Assembly: GCA_900542125.1 (NCBI GenBank)
Contig: UQMO01000008.1
Location: 1-51,759 of the forward strand
Length of the DNA stretch: 51,759 nucleotides
Reading direction: 5' to 3'
DNA from: an uncultured Collinsella sp.
GTDB taxonomy: Bacteria > Actinomycetota > Coriobacteriia > Coriobacteriales > Coriobacteriaceae
In this document: one piece after another, positions 24,471-32,357 of the stretch
How positions within the stretch are numbered: the stretch's first letter is position 1
Layout of the letters: each line of letters opens with the position of its first letter
Translations under genes and position numbers: made by a program
The notes under the pieces: generated by a model
Databases searched by the model: none
The model's input: the letters and a program-made list of their open reading frames with translations, nothing else
What the model was told of the DNA's origin: nothing

Positions 24471-25298
24471 CTACTCGCCGAGCTTGGGATGCAGCAGCGA
24501 CGGTGCAGCGCCGAGCAGCATCTTGGTGTAGGGGTCCTGGGGGTGCTGGAAGACCTGCTTGGCCTCGCCCTGCTCGACGATCTTGCCGCCATTCATAACG
24601 ATGATGTCATCAGAGATATAGCGGACCGTCTGGATGTCATGGCTGATGAACACCATGGCCAGGCCGAGCTCCTTCTTAAGGTCGGTCAGCAGGTTCAGAA
24701 TCTGCGCGCGGACCGAAACGTCCAGAGCCGAGGTGGGCTCGTCGGCGATGATGGCATCGGGGTTCAGCGACAGGGCACGGGCAATTGCGACGCGCTGGCG
24801 CTGGCCGCCCGAAAGCTGGCCGGGAAGAACCTCAGCGGCAGAGCTGGGCAGACCGGTGAGCTCCAAGAGCTCCTTGACGCGCTTCTCCTGCTCGGCCTCG
24901 GTACCCAGGTTGTGGACGCGCATGGGGTCGAGCAGTTGCTCGCGAACGACCATGCGGGGGTTGAGCGCCGTGGCCGGGTTCTGGAACACGACCGAGATAA
25001 CGCGACCCATGTGGCGACGGTCCTCGGCGGTACGTTTGGTAACGTCCTTGCCCTTAAAGTAGACCTTGCCGCTCGTGGGGGCCTGCAGGCCGCACATGAC
25101 GTTGGCGGTGGTGGACTTACCGCAACCGGACTCGCCGACGATGCCGATCGTCTGACCGGGCATGAGCTTAATCGTTACACCCTGGACGGCGTGAACCAGG
25201 TTAGGGTGGAGAATCGAACCGGTACGGGTCCTAAAGGTGACGTGGACGTCATCAAGGAAGATGATCGGCTCGACGCCGTTGACTGCGGTCTCGCTCAT
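24471..25298 (-). CDS. ABC transporter ATP-binding protein (DppF-like), nan-linked
   Basis: A 275-residue ATPase of the dipeptide/oligopeptide family. Walker A is GESGCGKSTTAN, the Q-loop VVFQNPATALNP, the signature LSGGQRQRVAIARA and Walker B AIIADEPTSALD. It is shorter than OppF at 6205 and lacks the cysteine-rich C-terminal oligopeptide domain, ending soon after DPYTKMLLGAAPSLLHP. The start is ATG 25298, adjoining the stop of the fused permease-ATPase. With that protein it gives the pair of ATPase domains the complex needs. Confidence 0.9.
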   Translation of the reverse strand: MSETAVNGVEPIIFLDDVHVTFRTRTGSILHPNLVHAVQGVTIKLMPGQTIGIVGESGCGKSTTANVMCGLQAPTSGKVYFKGKDVTKRTAEDRRHMGRVISVVFQNPATALNPRMVVREQLLDPMRVHNLGTEAEQEKRVKELLELTGLPSSAAEVLPGQLSGGQRQRVAIARALSLNPDAIIADEPTSALDVSVRAQILNLLTDLKKELGLAMVFISHDIQTVRYISDDIIVMNGGKIVEQGEAKQVFQHPQDPYTKMLLGAAPSLLHPKLGE

Positions 25299-27314
25299 CT
25301 ACATCACCTCCGCGTGAGGGGTCAAACCATTTGCCTTGAGCACCTCGTCGGGGAGCTCGGAATAGAAGTGCTCGGTGCCGGGAACGCGCTTGAAGACCGG
25401 ACGGGTGTCCAGGCCAATACGCGGATGGCTCGAGCGGGGCGCGAAGCGATCGCCCTTGGGGAAATCGCGCGGGCTCGGAACGGCGCCGGGCACCTGGTGA
25501 AGGCGGCCCGAACCGCTCTCGATGGACAGAACGGAACCCAGAAGACCGCGGGTGTACTCGTGAATCGGGTTGGTGAGCAGCTCCTTGGTGGGCGCCTGCT
25601 CGATAACCTGACCGGCATACATAACCGTGATGTTATGGGCGACCTCGGCGACCAGCGCCAGGTCGTGCGAGACGAAGATCATGGCAAAGCCGAGCTTGGC
25701 CTGAAGGTCGTTGAGCAGCTTGATGACCTGCTTCTGGACGGTAACGTCCAGAGCGGTCGTGGGCTCGTCGCAGATGACCAGCTTGGGGTCGCGGGTAAGG
25801 GCCATAGCGATCAGGACACGCTGACGCTGGCCACCGGAAAGCTCATGCGGGTAGCTCTCGAGCGTACGCTTGGGGTCGAGGCCCACGAGCTCCAGGAGTT
25901 CCTCGGCGCTGCGGGTGCCGCCGCGCTTGGTGAGCTGCTTCATCTGGGCAGAGATGAGCATGGAGGGGTTGAGCGAGGACAGGGCGTCCTGATAGACCAT
26001 AGCGATATCGGTACCGCGCAGGCCGAACCACTCCTTCTTGCTCATCTTGAGCAGGTCACGGCCCTCCCAGAGGACCTCGCCGGAAAGGTGCTCGTCCTCA
26101 TCGGTCAGGCCCATGATGGCCAGCGTGGTGATGGACTTACCGCAACCGGACTCGCCCACCAGGCCCATAGTCTGGCCAGGACGGACGTCAAAGTTGACAT
26201 GGTCGACGACGTTGATATCGCCGTGGTGCTCAAACTGGATGCAGAAATCGCGGACCGAAAGGATCGGTTCGACAGACTCGTCGGGCACATGGCGATCGTC
26301 ACGCTTGAGCTCGACATCGCGCAGGGCGCCAAGGCGAGCGGAGAGGGACTGGGCTTGCTCCTTATAGGCGCGAACGGGGTCGGAGACCAGCAGGTCGGCC
26401 TCGCGGCGCTTGGAGGAATCGGTCGGATCCAGGGCGGCGGAGGGAGCAGCGGCCATGGCGTCGGTAATGCCCTCGGAGAGGATGTTGAGCGCCAGGCAGG
26501 TGATCATGATGGCCAGGCCCGGGAACAGCGCCTGCCACCAACGGCCGGCGAGCACGCCGCCGCGGGCGTCGGCGAGGATGTTGCCCCAGGTGGCGGTGGG
26601 CTCCTGGATACCAGCGCCGATGAAGGTCAGCGAGGCCTCGAAGATGATGGCGTCGGCGACCAGGGTAACGGTGAAGACCATGATCGGGGCGATGCAGTTA
26701 CGCAGAACATGCTTGATCAAAATCCACGGAGCCTTGGCGCCGGAAACGATGACCGCGCGGACATAGTCCTCGCCGTACTCGGACACGATGTTGGCGCGCA
26801 CGATACGGGCAATCTGCGGAGTGTACATAAAGCCGATGGCGAAGATGATCGACGGCACGGAGTTGCCCAGGATGGAGACGAAGACGGCCGCGAGGGCGAT
26901 GCCCGGGATGGACATGATGATGTCCAAGATACGCATAATCGTCTCAGAGACGGCCTTGCGCGAAACCGCTGCAAGGGCGCCCACGACCGAGCCGCAGACC
27001 AGAGCCATGGCAGTGGCGCCAAAGCCGATAATCAGCGAGTAACGACCACCGTAGAGCATACGCGACAGAATATCGCGACCCTTATCGTCGGTACCGAAGA
27101 TAAATCCGTTGCCGGGAGCCTGGCGAGCCGTAAAGATCTCGACCGGGCTATAGGGGGCAAGAAGGGGCGCCAGAATCGCAGTCAGGGCGACCAGCACCAG
27201 CACGACGGCGGCAATCTTAGAAGACAGCGTCATCTTCTTCCAGCCACCGAGCTTGAGCCCCTTGGAGGCAGCCTTCTCGAGCTGCTCGGTTTGCTTCTCT
27301 CGAATCTTTACCAT
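25299..27314 (-). CDS. Fused ABC permease and ATPase (DppC-DppD type), nan-linked
   Basis: A 671-residue fusion. Residues about 30-285 are a DppC-type permease: first membrane segment IAAVVLVLVALTAILAPLLA, loop FGTDDKGRDILSRMLYGGR and the coupling region AVIVSGAKAPWILIKHVLRN. A hydrophilic linker follows (about 290-345). Residues about 350-600 are a DppD-type ATPase with Walker A GESGCGKSITTLA, Q-loop MVYQDALSSLNP, signature LSGGQRQRVLIAMA and Walker B LVICDEPTTALD. The C-terminal extension corresponds to the oligopeptide domain, but every cysteine of the usual motif is gone (DRFAPRSSHPRIG). The reading frame is continuous across the linker. Sialic acid transporters of the SatABCD class belong to this ABC family, which fits the context. 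Confidence 0.9.
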   Translation of the reverse strand: MVKIREKQTEQLEKAASKGLKLGGWKKMTLSSKIAAVVLVLVALTAILAPLLAPYSPVEIFTARQAPGNGFIFGTDDKGRDILSRMLYGGRYSLIIGFGATAMALVCGSVVGALAAVSRKAVSETIMRILDIIMSIPGIALAAVFVSILGNSVPSIIFAIGFMYTPQIARIVRANIVSEYGEDYVRAVIVSGAKAPWILIKHVLRNCIAPIMVFTVTLVADAIIFEASLTFIGAGIQEPTATWGNILADARGGVLAGRWWQALFPGLAIMITCLALNILSEGITDAMAAAPSAALDPTDSSKRREADLLVSDPVRAYKEQAQSLSARLGALRDVELKRDDRHVPDESVEPILSVRDFCIQFEHHGDINVVDHVNFDVRPGQTMGLVGESGCGKSITTLAIMGLTDEDEHLSGEVLWEGRDLLKMSKKEWFGLRGTDIAMVYQDALSSLNPSMLISAQMKQLTKRGGTRSAEELLELVGLDPKRTLESYPHELSGGQRQRVLIAMALTRDPKLVICDEPTTALDVTVQKQVIKLLNDLQAKLGFAMIFVSHDLALVAEVAHNITVMYAGQVIEQAPTKELLTNPIHEYTRGLLGSVLSIESGSGRLHQVPGAVPSPRDFPKGDRFAPRSSHPRIGLDTRPVFKRVPGTEHFYSELPDEVLKANGLTPHAEVM

Positions 27315-27317
27315 AAT

Positions 27318-28274
27318 CTACACCGTCCTGATGCGCGGGTTGATGAGCAGGTAGAGCATGTCAACCACGATGTTGATGATGATGAAGGCAAGAGCAACGA
27401 CGATAACGACGCCCTGAACCAGGTTCGCCTCGTTGCCCTGAACGCCCTGCAGAATCGCGGTGCCCATGCCGGGGAGGTTGAAGATAACCTCGATGACGAC
27501 GGCGCCGCCCATAAGGTAACCGATCTTAAGACCGAGGGTGGTGACCGGGGTGATCAGCGCATTGCGAAGAACGTTGATGCCGACGACGACCTTCTCGGGA
27601 ACGCCGGCGCCGCGAGCCATACGGACATAATCCTTGTCGAGCTCCTCGACCATGGCGGTACGCACGATACGAGTCATCTGGCCCGTCAGCGGAAATGCCA
27701 AGGCGATAGCGGGCATGATCATACGTCCCAGATAGCCAACCGGATTCGTGGTGAAGTGAGGCAAAGCACCCGATGCCGGGAGCACCTTAAGGTAGGAAGA
27801 GAACAGCAGGATCAACAGAACGGCAAGCCAGAACGACGGGGTTGCCAAGCCGGCGATGGAAAAGACGCGGATCACTTGGTCCGGCCATTTGTCGCGATAC
27901 AGTGCCGCGATGACGCCGAGCAAAAACGAAACGACTGCACCGATGGCAAGACCGATGAAGGTCAGCTGCATCGTGACGGGCAGGGCCGTGGAGATGCGCT
28001 TGGCAACGGAGTTGCGAGCAGCACCATAGGTGCCCATGTCGCCATGAATCAGATCGCCCATATAGCGCACATAGCGCACGGGCCAGGGGTCGTCCAGACC
28101 ATACTTCTCATGGTACTCGGCAACCGCCTCGGGCGAGGCACCGTCACCCAACGCCGTGTAGGCGGGGTCGGTCTTGGAGAACGACATAAGGAAGAACACC
28201 AGGACGGTGACGCCCAATGCCATGATCGGCAGCGCCACAAGACGCCTTCCAATCAAACGTAGCAAGTTGTTCAC
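27318..28274 (-). CDS. ABC transporter permease (DppB type), nan-linked
   Basis: A 318-residue inner-membrane permease with the family's first segment (LPIMALGVTVLVFFLMSFS), a signature loop with GLDDPWPVRYVRYMGDLIHGDMG and the coupling motif RMARGAGVPEKVVVGINVLRNAL in shortened form. It pairs with the permease domain of the fused protein. GTG 28274 was chosen because GGGGAGAG lies just before it; no ATG is nearby. Only 3 bp separate it from the fused gene. Confidence 0.9.
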   Translation of the reverse strand: MNNLLRLIGRRLVALPIMALGVTVLVFFLMSFSKTDPAYTALGDGASPEAVAEYHEKYGLDDPWPVRYVRYMGDLIHGDMGTYGAARNSVAKRISTALPVTMQLTFIGLAIGAVVSFLLGVIAALYRDKWPDQVIRVFSIAGLATPSFWLAVLLILLFSSYLKVLPASGALPHFTTNPVGYLGRMIMPAIALAFPLTGQMTRIVRTAMVEELDKDYVRMARGAGVPEKVVVGINVLRNALITPVTTLGLKIGYLMGGAVVIEVIFNLPGMGTAILQGVQGNEANLVQGVVIVVALAFIIINIVVDMLYLLINPRIRTV

Positions 28275-28334
28275 GTTCTCTCCCCTTTCTTTTGTCGGTA
28301 GGACCAACTGGTATATGAGTACGGATACTCATTA

Positions 28335-28371
28335 CAAGACCCGAGCGACATCGTTGCCGCCCGGGTCTTTG
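28335..28371 (-). terminator. Intercistronic hairpin after the binding-protein gene
   Basis: AAGACCCG.GCG and CGC.CGGGTCTT pair across a short loop between the binding-protein gene and the permease gene. There is no T run on the minus strand. It is at the same relative place as the oppA/oppB hairpin at 10346 and probably keeps the binding protein in excess. Confidence 0.55.
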
Positions 28372-28431
28372 TTTCAACTATGAGGATACGGTCCCAACGA
28401 CCGACATCCTGCATACAGACTCAAGCGAGTC

Positions 28432-30045
28432 TTACGCCTTGACGGTCGCAACGCCCCTGAAGGACATGCTCGTCGTGCCGATGCCCTTGAAGCCATCGAG
28501 GGCCTCGCCGTTGGGCGCAGTGGACGGATCGTCCCAGGAAGCGGAGACGGTCTTGACGTGGACAACGGGGTACAGAACGGCGTTGTCGGCAATGATGTCG
28601 AAGCACTCGTTCCACTTCTTCTGCTGCTCGTCGCCCTCGGCGGCAAGAGCCTCGTCCATGAGACTGTGGAGCTTCTGCCACTCAGCGGACTCCTTCCACG
28701 GGCAACGGGTCTGCATCCAGACGTTGTCGCCGTACCACCAGTTGAGCAGCAGGTCGGGGTCAGCGCCGAAGCAGGAAGGATCGCCAGGGGCAAGGAGGAT
28801 ATCGTAGGCCTCGCCGCCGTCGATGGCAGCGTAGGTGGCCGGCGAGGTATCGGTCTGGATGGTCACATCGAAGCCGAGAGCGTCGAGGTCGTTCTTGACC
28901 TGGGCGGCCATGCCCTTAATCTGCTCGTTGTCGGTGGTGCGCAGGGTGATAGCACCCGGGGTGATGCCAGACTCCTCGATGAGCTTCTTAGCCTTCTTGG
29001 CGTCGGTCTTGTACACCGTGGAAGCCTCATGATAGTTGGTAAAGCTCTTGGGCAGGTAGCAGCTGGCAGCGGTGGCAAGGCCGGCGAAGGTGTTGCTGAC
29101 CATCTTCTCGGTGTCGAGCGCATACATGACAGCCTGACGGACCTTGACGTTGTTCCAAGGCTCCTTGGCGACGTTGAACATGATGAAGCGGGTGCCGAAA
29201 CCCTGAACGTTATCGATCTTGCAGCCGGCGCTCTCGAGCTGGTCGACGGCGTCAGCGGTAACGAGCTCCATAACGAGCGTGGAGCCCTCCTGCTGAGCGG
29301 TAACGCGAGCGGTGGGGTCGGTCAGGATGCTGTACTGGATCTTCTTATCCTCGGCAGCATACTCACCGTTGTACTCGGGGTTGGGAACCAGGGTGATCTC
29401 GGTATCGGAGATAGAGTCGTACATCCAGGGGCCGGAGCCGATCGGCTGCTTGGCGCGATCCTCCTCGGTCTGGGTGGCCGGGGTAACGCGGACGATGGCC
29501 AGACGATCCTTGAGCAGGGAGAAGTTGGGGACCTTGGTCTTGACCGTCACGGTGCTGGCGTCCTTGGCCTCGATGGACTCGAAGGGCTGGAAGAACGGAG
29601 CATAGGTAGCGGAAGCGGCGCAAGCGGTGTAGGAGGCAACGACATCGTCAGCGGTGACCTCGGTGCCATCGGAGAACTTGGCGCCCTTGCGGATGGTGAC
29701 CTCGAAAGTGGTGTCGTCCACAGACTTGGGATCGTCGGTGGCGAGCTCGTTGAAGGTGCTGTAGTCGTGGTAATCGATGCCGTAGAGGCCCTCGACGACG
29801 TGCCAGTTAGCACCCAGGCCCACAGCGGAGCCGGTGCTGGCGGGATCGAAGCTGGACGGAGCGTAAGCGGAACCAGCGGTGATCACGCCGCCGCCACGGT
29901 TGGCGGAATCGGTGGAACCGGAAGCGGAACCCTCGTCGCTGGAGTTGCCACCGCAGCCGGTGAGACCAAGCCCTGCGACAGCAGCGACGCTGCCGGTGAG
30001 GCCGAGGAACGAACGCCTGGACATACCCTTGTTGATGATGGCCAT
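28432..30045 (-). CDS. Substrate-binding lipoprotein (SBP_bac_5), probable sialic acid receptor
   Basis: A 537-residue extracellular lipoprotein of the peptide/opine/sialic-acid binding family. The N-terminus carries a clear twin-arginine motif SRRSFLG (residues 9-15), a hydrophobic stretch and the lipobox LTGC with Cys31, followed by a Ser/Gly linker. The family start is visible as SAYAPSSFDPASTGSA and WHVVEGLYGIDYHDY. The start is ATG 30045 with AGGAG 5 bp before it. It heads the long operon running through the permeases and the nan genes, so the ligand is probably N-acetylneuraminate. A peptide ligand cannot be excluded from sequence. Confidence 0.88.
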   Translation of the reverse strand: MAIINKGMSRRSFLGLTGSVAAVAGLGLTGCGGNSSDEGSASGSTDSANRGGGVITAGSAYAPSSFDPASTGSAVGLGANWHVVEGLYGIDYHDYSTFNELATDDPKSVDDTTFEVTIRKGAKFSDGTEVTADDVVASYTACAASATYAPFFQPFESIEAKDASTVTVKTKVPNFSLLKDRLAIVRVTPATQTEEDRAKQPIGSGPWMYDSISDTEITLVPNPEYNGEYAAEDKKIQYSILTDPTARVTAQQEGSTLVMELVTADAVDQLESAGCKIDNVQGFGTRFIMFNVAKEPWNNVKVRQAVMYALDTEKMVSNTFAGLATAASCYLPKSFTNYHEASTVYKTDAKKAKKLIEESGITPGAITLRTTDNEQIKGMAAQVKNDLDALGFDVTIQTDTSPATYAAIDGGEAYDILLAPGDPSCFGADPDLLLNWWYGDNVWMQTRCPWKESAEWQKLHSLMDEALAAEGDEQQKKWNECFDIIADNAVLYPVVHVKTVSASWDDPSTAPNGEALDGFKGIGTTSMSFRGVATVKA

Positions 30046-30410
30046 GTCTTCTCCTATCAATAGAGAATCTTACCCGGGAGCACCTAGACGTGCCCCCGCG
30101 CAACTTGCGGACGATATATACCTTACCTACCGACGAGCCCAACTGAGGTGCCGCGCTCGGCGACCGATACATACATACGCTTGAACGGTATTTACTACCG
30201 TTCACCGAATTCATTGACAAACGATTCGCCAGACAGTATGTATCGCCGAGGTGAGATATCAGTCTTCGTCAACCCGCAGGATAGCAGGGTTGTTCACCAT
30301 GGCTAGTCAAACGTTTTAGCGTTAATAAAACCCGAAATCGGCTGGTAATCGCCGTGAAATAAATGATTGAAAATCACGCAATCATGTATATCAGTTGTTT
30401 AGAGGCGTGT
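30046..30410. other. Regulatory gap between uvrC and the nan operon
   Basis: 365 bp with no gene. It holds a promoter/operator candidate (30183-30220) and a weak CAACCC/GGGTTG hairpin (30270-30292) that may end uvrC transcription. AACG-TTTTAG-CGTT at about 30309-30322 is a cre-like palindrome. The region is more A/T-rich than its surroundings. Confidence 0.5.
30183..30220 (-). promoter_or_regulatory. Candidate promoter and operator of the nan operon
   Basis: A perfect inverted repeat GAACGGTA-TTTAC-TACCGTTC (30183-30203) overlaps a possible minus-strand -10 (TAGTAA, 30192-30197) whose -35 is TTGTCA (30215-30220) with 17 bp between. A repressor bound here would block the promoter. The leader to the binding-protein start would be about 140 nt. 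No regulator gene is in the window to pair with it. Confidence 0.45.
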
Positions 30411-32351
30411 TTAGTTTTCGGATTGCTTTGCCGCCGCCTCGGCGCGCTCGGCATTCCATGCAACGAGCGCCTCGTGGACCGCCTTGGCAACATCGGCAGG
30501 TATGCCGCGAACTTCCGCGATCTCTTGCTCGCTCGCCGCGCGCAAACGCTTCATCGAGCCAAAATGGCGCATAAGGGCACGTTTTCTGGTGGGTCCCACG
30601 CCTGGAACGTCATCGAGTACCGAAACCGTCATGGCCTTGTCGCGCAATTCGCGATGGAACGTGATGGCAAAACGGTGCGATTCATCGCGCACCTGTTTAA
30701 TTAGATAGAGCGACGCGGACCCGGTCGGCAGCACGACGGGAGTCTCGTCCCAAGGCACGAAAACCTCCTCATCGGCCTTTGCCAAGCCACAAACTGGTAT
30801 ATCGAGCCCAAGAGCCTCAAGTTGCTTGATCGCAGCGGTCAATTGCGGCTTACCGCCATCGACAACGAGCAAATCGGGGCGCGAGCCAAAGCGCTCGTCA
30901 GCCATGCGCTCGGGAGCATAGCGTCGTCCCAAAACCTCGGACATCGACACGAAGTCGTTTGCCTCGTCCAATTCGGCCTGAATTTTAAAACGACGGTACT
31001 GGCTCTTGTCGGCGCGTCCGTTGGTAAATACCACCATCGAAGCGACCGTAAAGGTGCCATGCAGTGTAGAGATATCGAAGCACTCGATACGCAACGGCGG
31101 CGATGGCAGCGCCAACGCACTTTCGAGCTCCAAGAGTGCCCGATTGGTGCGGTCGTCAGCGTACCCCGTTCGCATCATGTAGCGCATGAGGGCATGGCGC
31201 GCATTTTTGGATGCCATATCGAGCAGACGATGCTTTTCGCCACGCTGCGGCCTATGGAGATGGCAGGAACGCTCACGCTTGCCCGCAAGCCACTCCCCCA
31301 GCGTCTCCGCATCCTCAAGCTCGACAGAGAGGTTTATCTCAGCTGGAATATCAGCCGTCTCGTCGTAATAGCGCTTAAGAAAGCCCGACTGGAGCTCTTC
31401 CTCGTCAACATCAAGACCCTTGTCAAGAATGAACTCGCAGGTGCGAACTGTTCGGCCCTCGCGAACGACGAAGACGCAAGCGGCGGAGATGGTCTCCTCG
31501 CGATAGAAACCGATAACATCGATATCGACACTGGAGGGAAAAACGACTTGCTGACGGTCGTCCAGACCCCTGATGACCTCCAAACGACGTTTGACGCGGG
31601 CGGCGCGCTCAAAATCGAGCGCCTCGGCGGCCTCCGTCATCTCGGATGTCAGCTCGTCGACGACGTCCTTGCGATGGCCCGACAAAAAACGTTCGACACG
31701 TTTGACGTTCTTGGCATAGTCTGCCGGGGAAATCGCGCCGACACACGCACCCGGGCCGCGCCCGACATGATAGTCGAAGCAGGGGCGCCCGTTTTGCGCG
31801 CAAATCATATTGACGATGTCTTCCTCGCCCTTGTGGGACTCGACGATACGGCGACAACGACGCCACTCCGCACAGGATGCGGAGCAGATGGGGATAACCT
31901 TGCGCAGCGTATCTATCGTCTCACGTGCGGCGCGGCTATCGGTATAAGGTCCAAAATAGCGCGTTCCCGGCTTATGACGCTCACGCGTGTATTTGATAGC
32001 GGGATACAGGTCGCCCTTTGTAATGGCGATAAAGGGGTAGCTCTTGTCATCCTTGAGGTCGACGTTAAAGTACGGATGGTACTGACCAATCAAATTGCGC
32101 TCGAGCACCAACGCCTCGTGCTCGGTCTCCACCACGATATAGTCAAAGCTCGCCACCAACTGCATCATCAGCGGGATCTTCTGGCGCTCGTCCTGCAGCG
32201 TCACGTACTGACGCATACGGGCGCGCAGGTTTTTCGCCTTGCCCACGTAGATGACATCGCCCTTGGCGTCTTTCCAAAGGTAGCAGCCGGGCTGCGTGGG
32301 AACGCGCGAAACCTGCTCGGCAAGCGTTGGAATGTTGTCGTGACCGGCCAC
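30411..32351 (-). CDS. uvrC: Excinuclease ABC subunit C
   Basis: A 646-residue nucleotide-excision repair nuclease that makes both incisions around a lesion. The N-terminal GIY-YIG domain has PGCYLWKDAKGDVIYVGKAKNLRARMRQY in shortened form, and the UVR motif lies near EAALDFERAARVKRRLE-type sequence (EALDFERAARVKRRLEVI). The C-terminal RNase-H-like domain has IECFDISTLHGTFTVASMVVF and LLVVDGGKPQL, and tandem helix-hairpin-helix motifs (DVPGVGPTRKRALMRHFGS, EVRGIPADVAKAVHE) end the protein. The start is GTG 32351, with AGTAGG 5 bp upstream; GTG 32357, directly after the murJ stop, is possible but lacks a site. Confidence 0.95.
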   Translation of the reverse strand: MAGHDNIPTLAEQVSRVPTQPGCYLWKDAKGDVIYVGKAKNLRARMRQYVTLQDERQKIPLMMQLVASFDYIVVETEHEALVLERNLIGQYHPYFNVDLKDDKSYPFIAITKGDLYPAIKYTRERHKPGTRYFGPYTDSRAARETIDTLRKVIPICSASCAEWRRCRRIVESHKGEEDIVNMICAQNGRPCFDYHVGRGPGACVGAISPADYAKNVKRVERFLSGHRKDVVDELTSEMTEAAEALDFERAARVKRRLEVIRGLDDRQQVVFPSSVDIDVIGFYREETISAACVFVVREGRTVRTCEFILDKGLDVDEEELQSGFLKRYYDETADIPAEINLSVELEDAETLGEWLAGKRERSCHLHRPQRGEKHRLLDMASKNARHALMRYMMRTGYADDRTNRALLELESALALPSPPLRIECFDISTLHGTFTVASMVVFTNGRADKSQYRRFKIQAELDEANDFVSMSEVLGRRYAPERMADERFGSRPDLLVVDGGKPQLTAAIKQLEALGLDIPVCGLAKADEEVFVPWDETPVVLPTGSASLYLIKQVRDESHRFAITFHRELRDKAMTVSVLDDVPGVGPTRKRALMRHFGSMKRLRAASEQEIAEVRGIPADVAKAVHEALVAWNAERAEAAAKQSEN

Positions 32352-32357
32352 GCGCAC

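Noticed and set aside
24249..28262. A 1337-codon open frame on the plus strand opposite the nan transporter genes
   Set aside because: It is antisense to three well-recognised ABC genes. Its composition (long runs of Asp, Gly, His, Arg) is what codon bias on the other strand produces in GC-rich DNA, and it has no family motif.
30046..30410. A riboswitch in the leader of the nan binding-protein gene
   Set aside because: No recognisable aptamer pattern and no terminator/antiterminator pair could be found by eye; an operator explains the region better.
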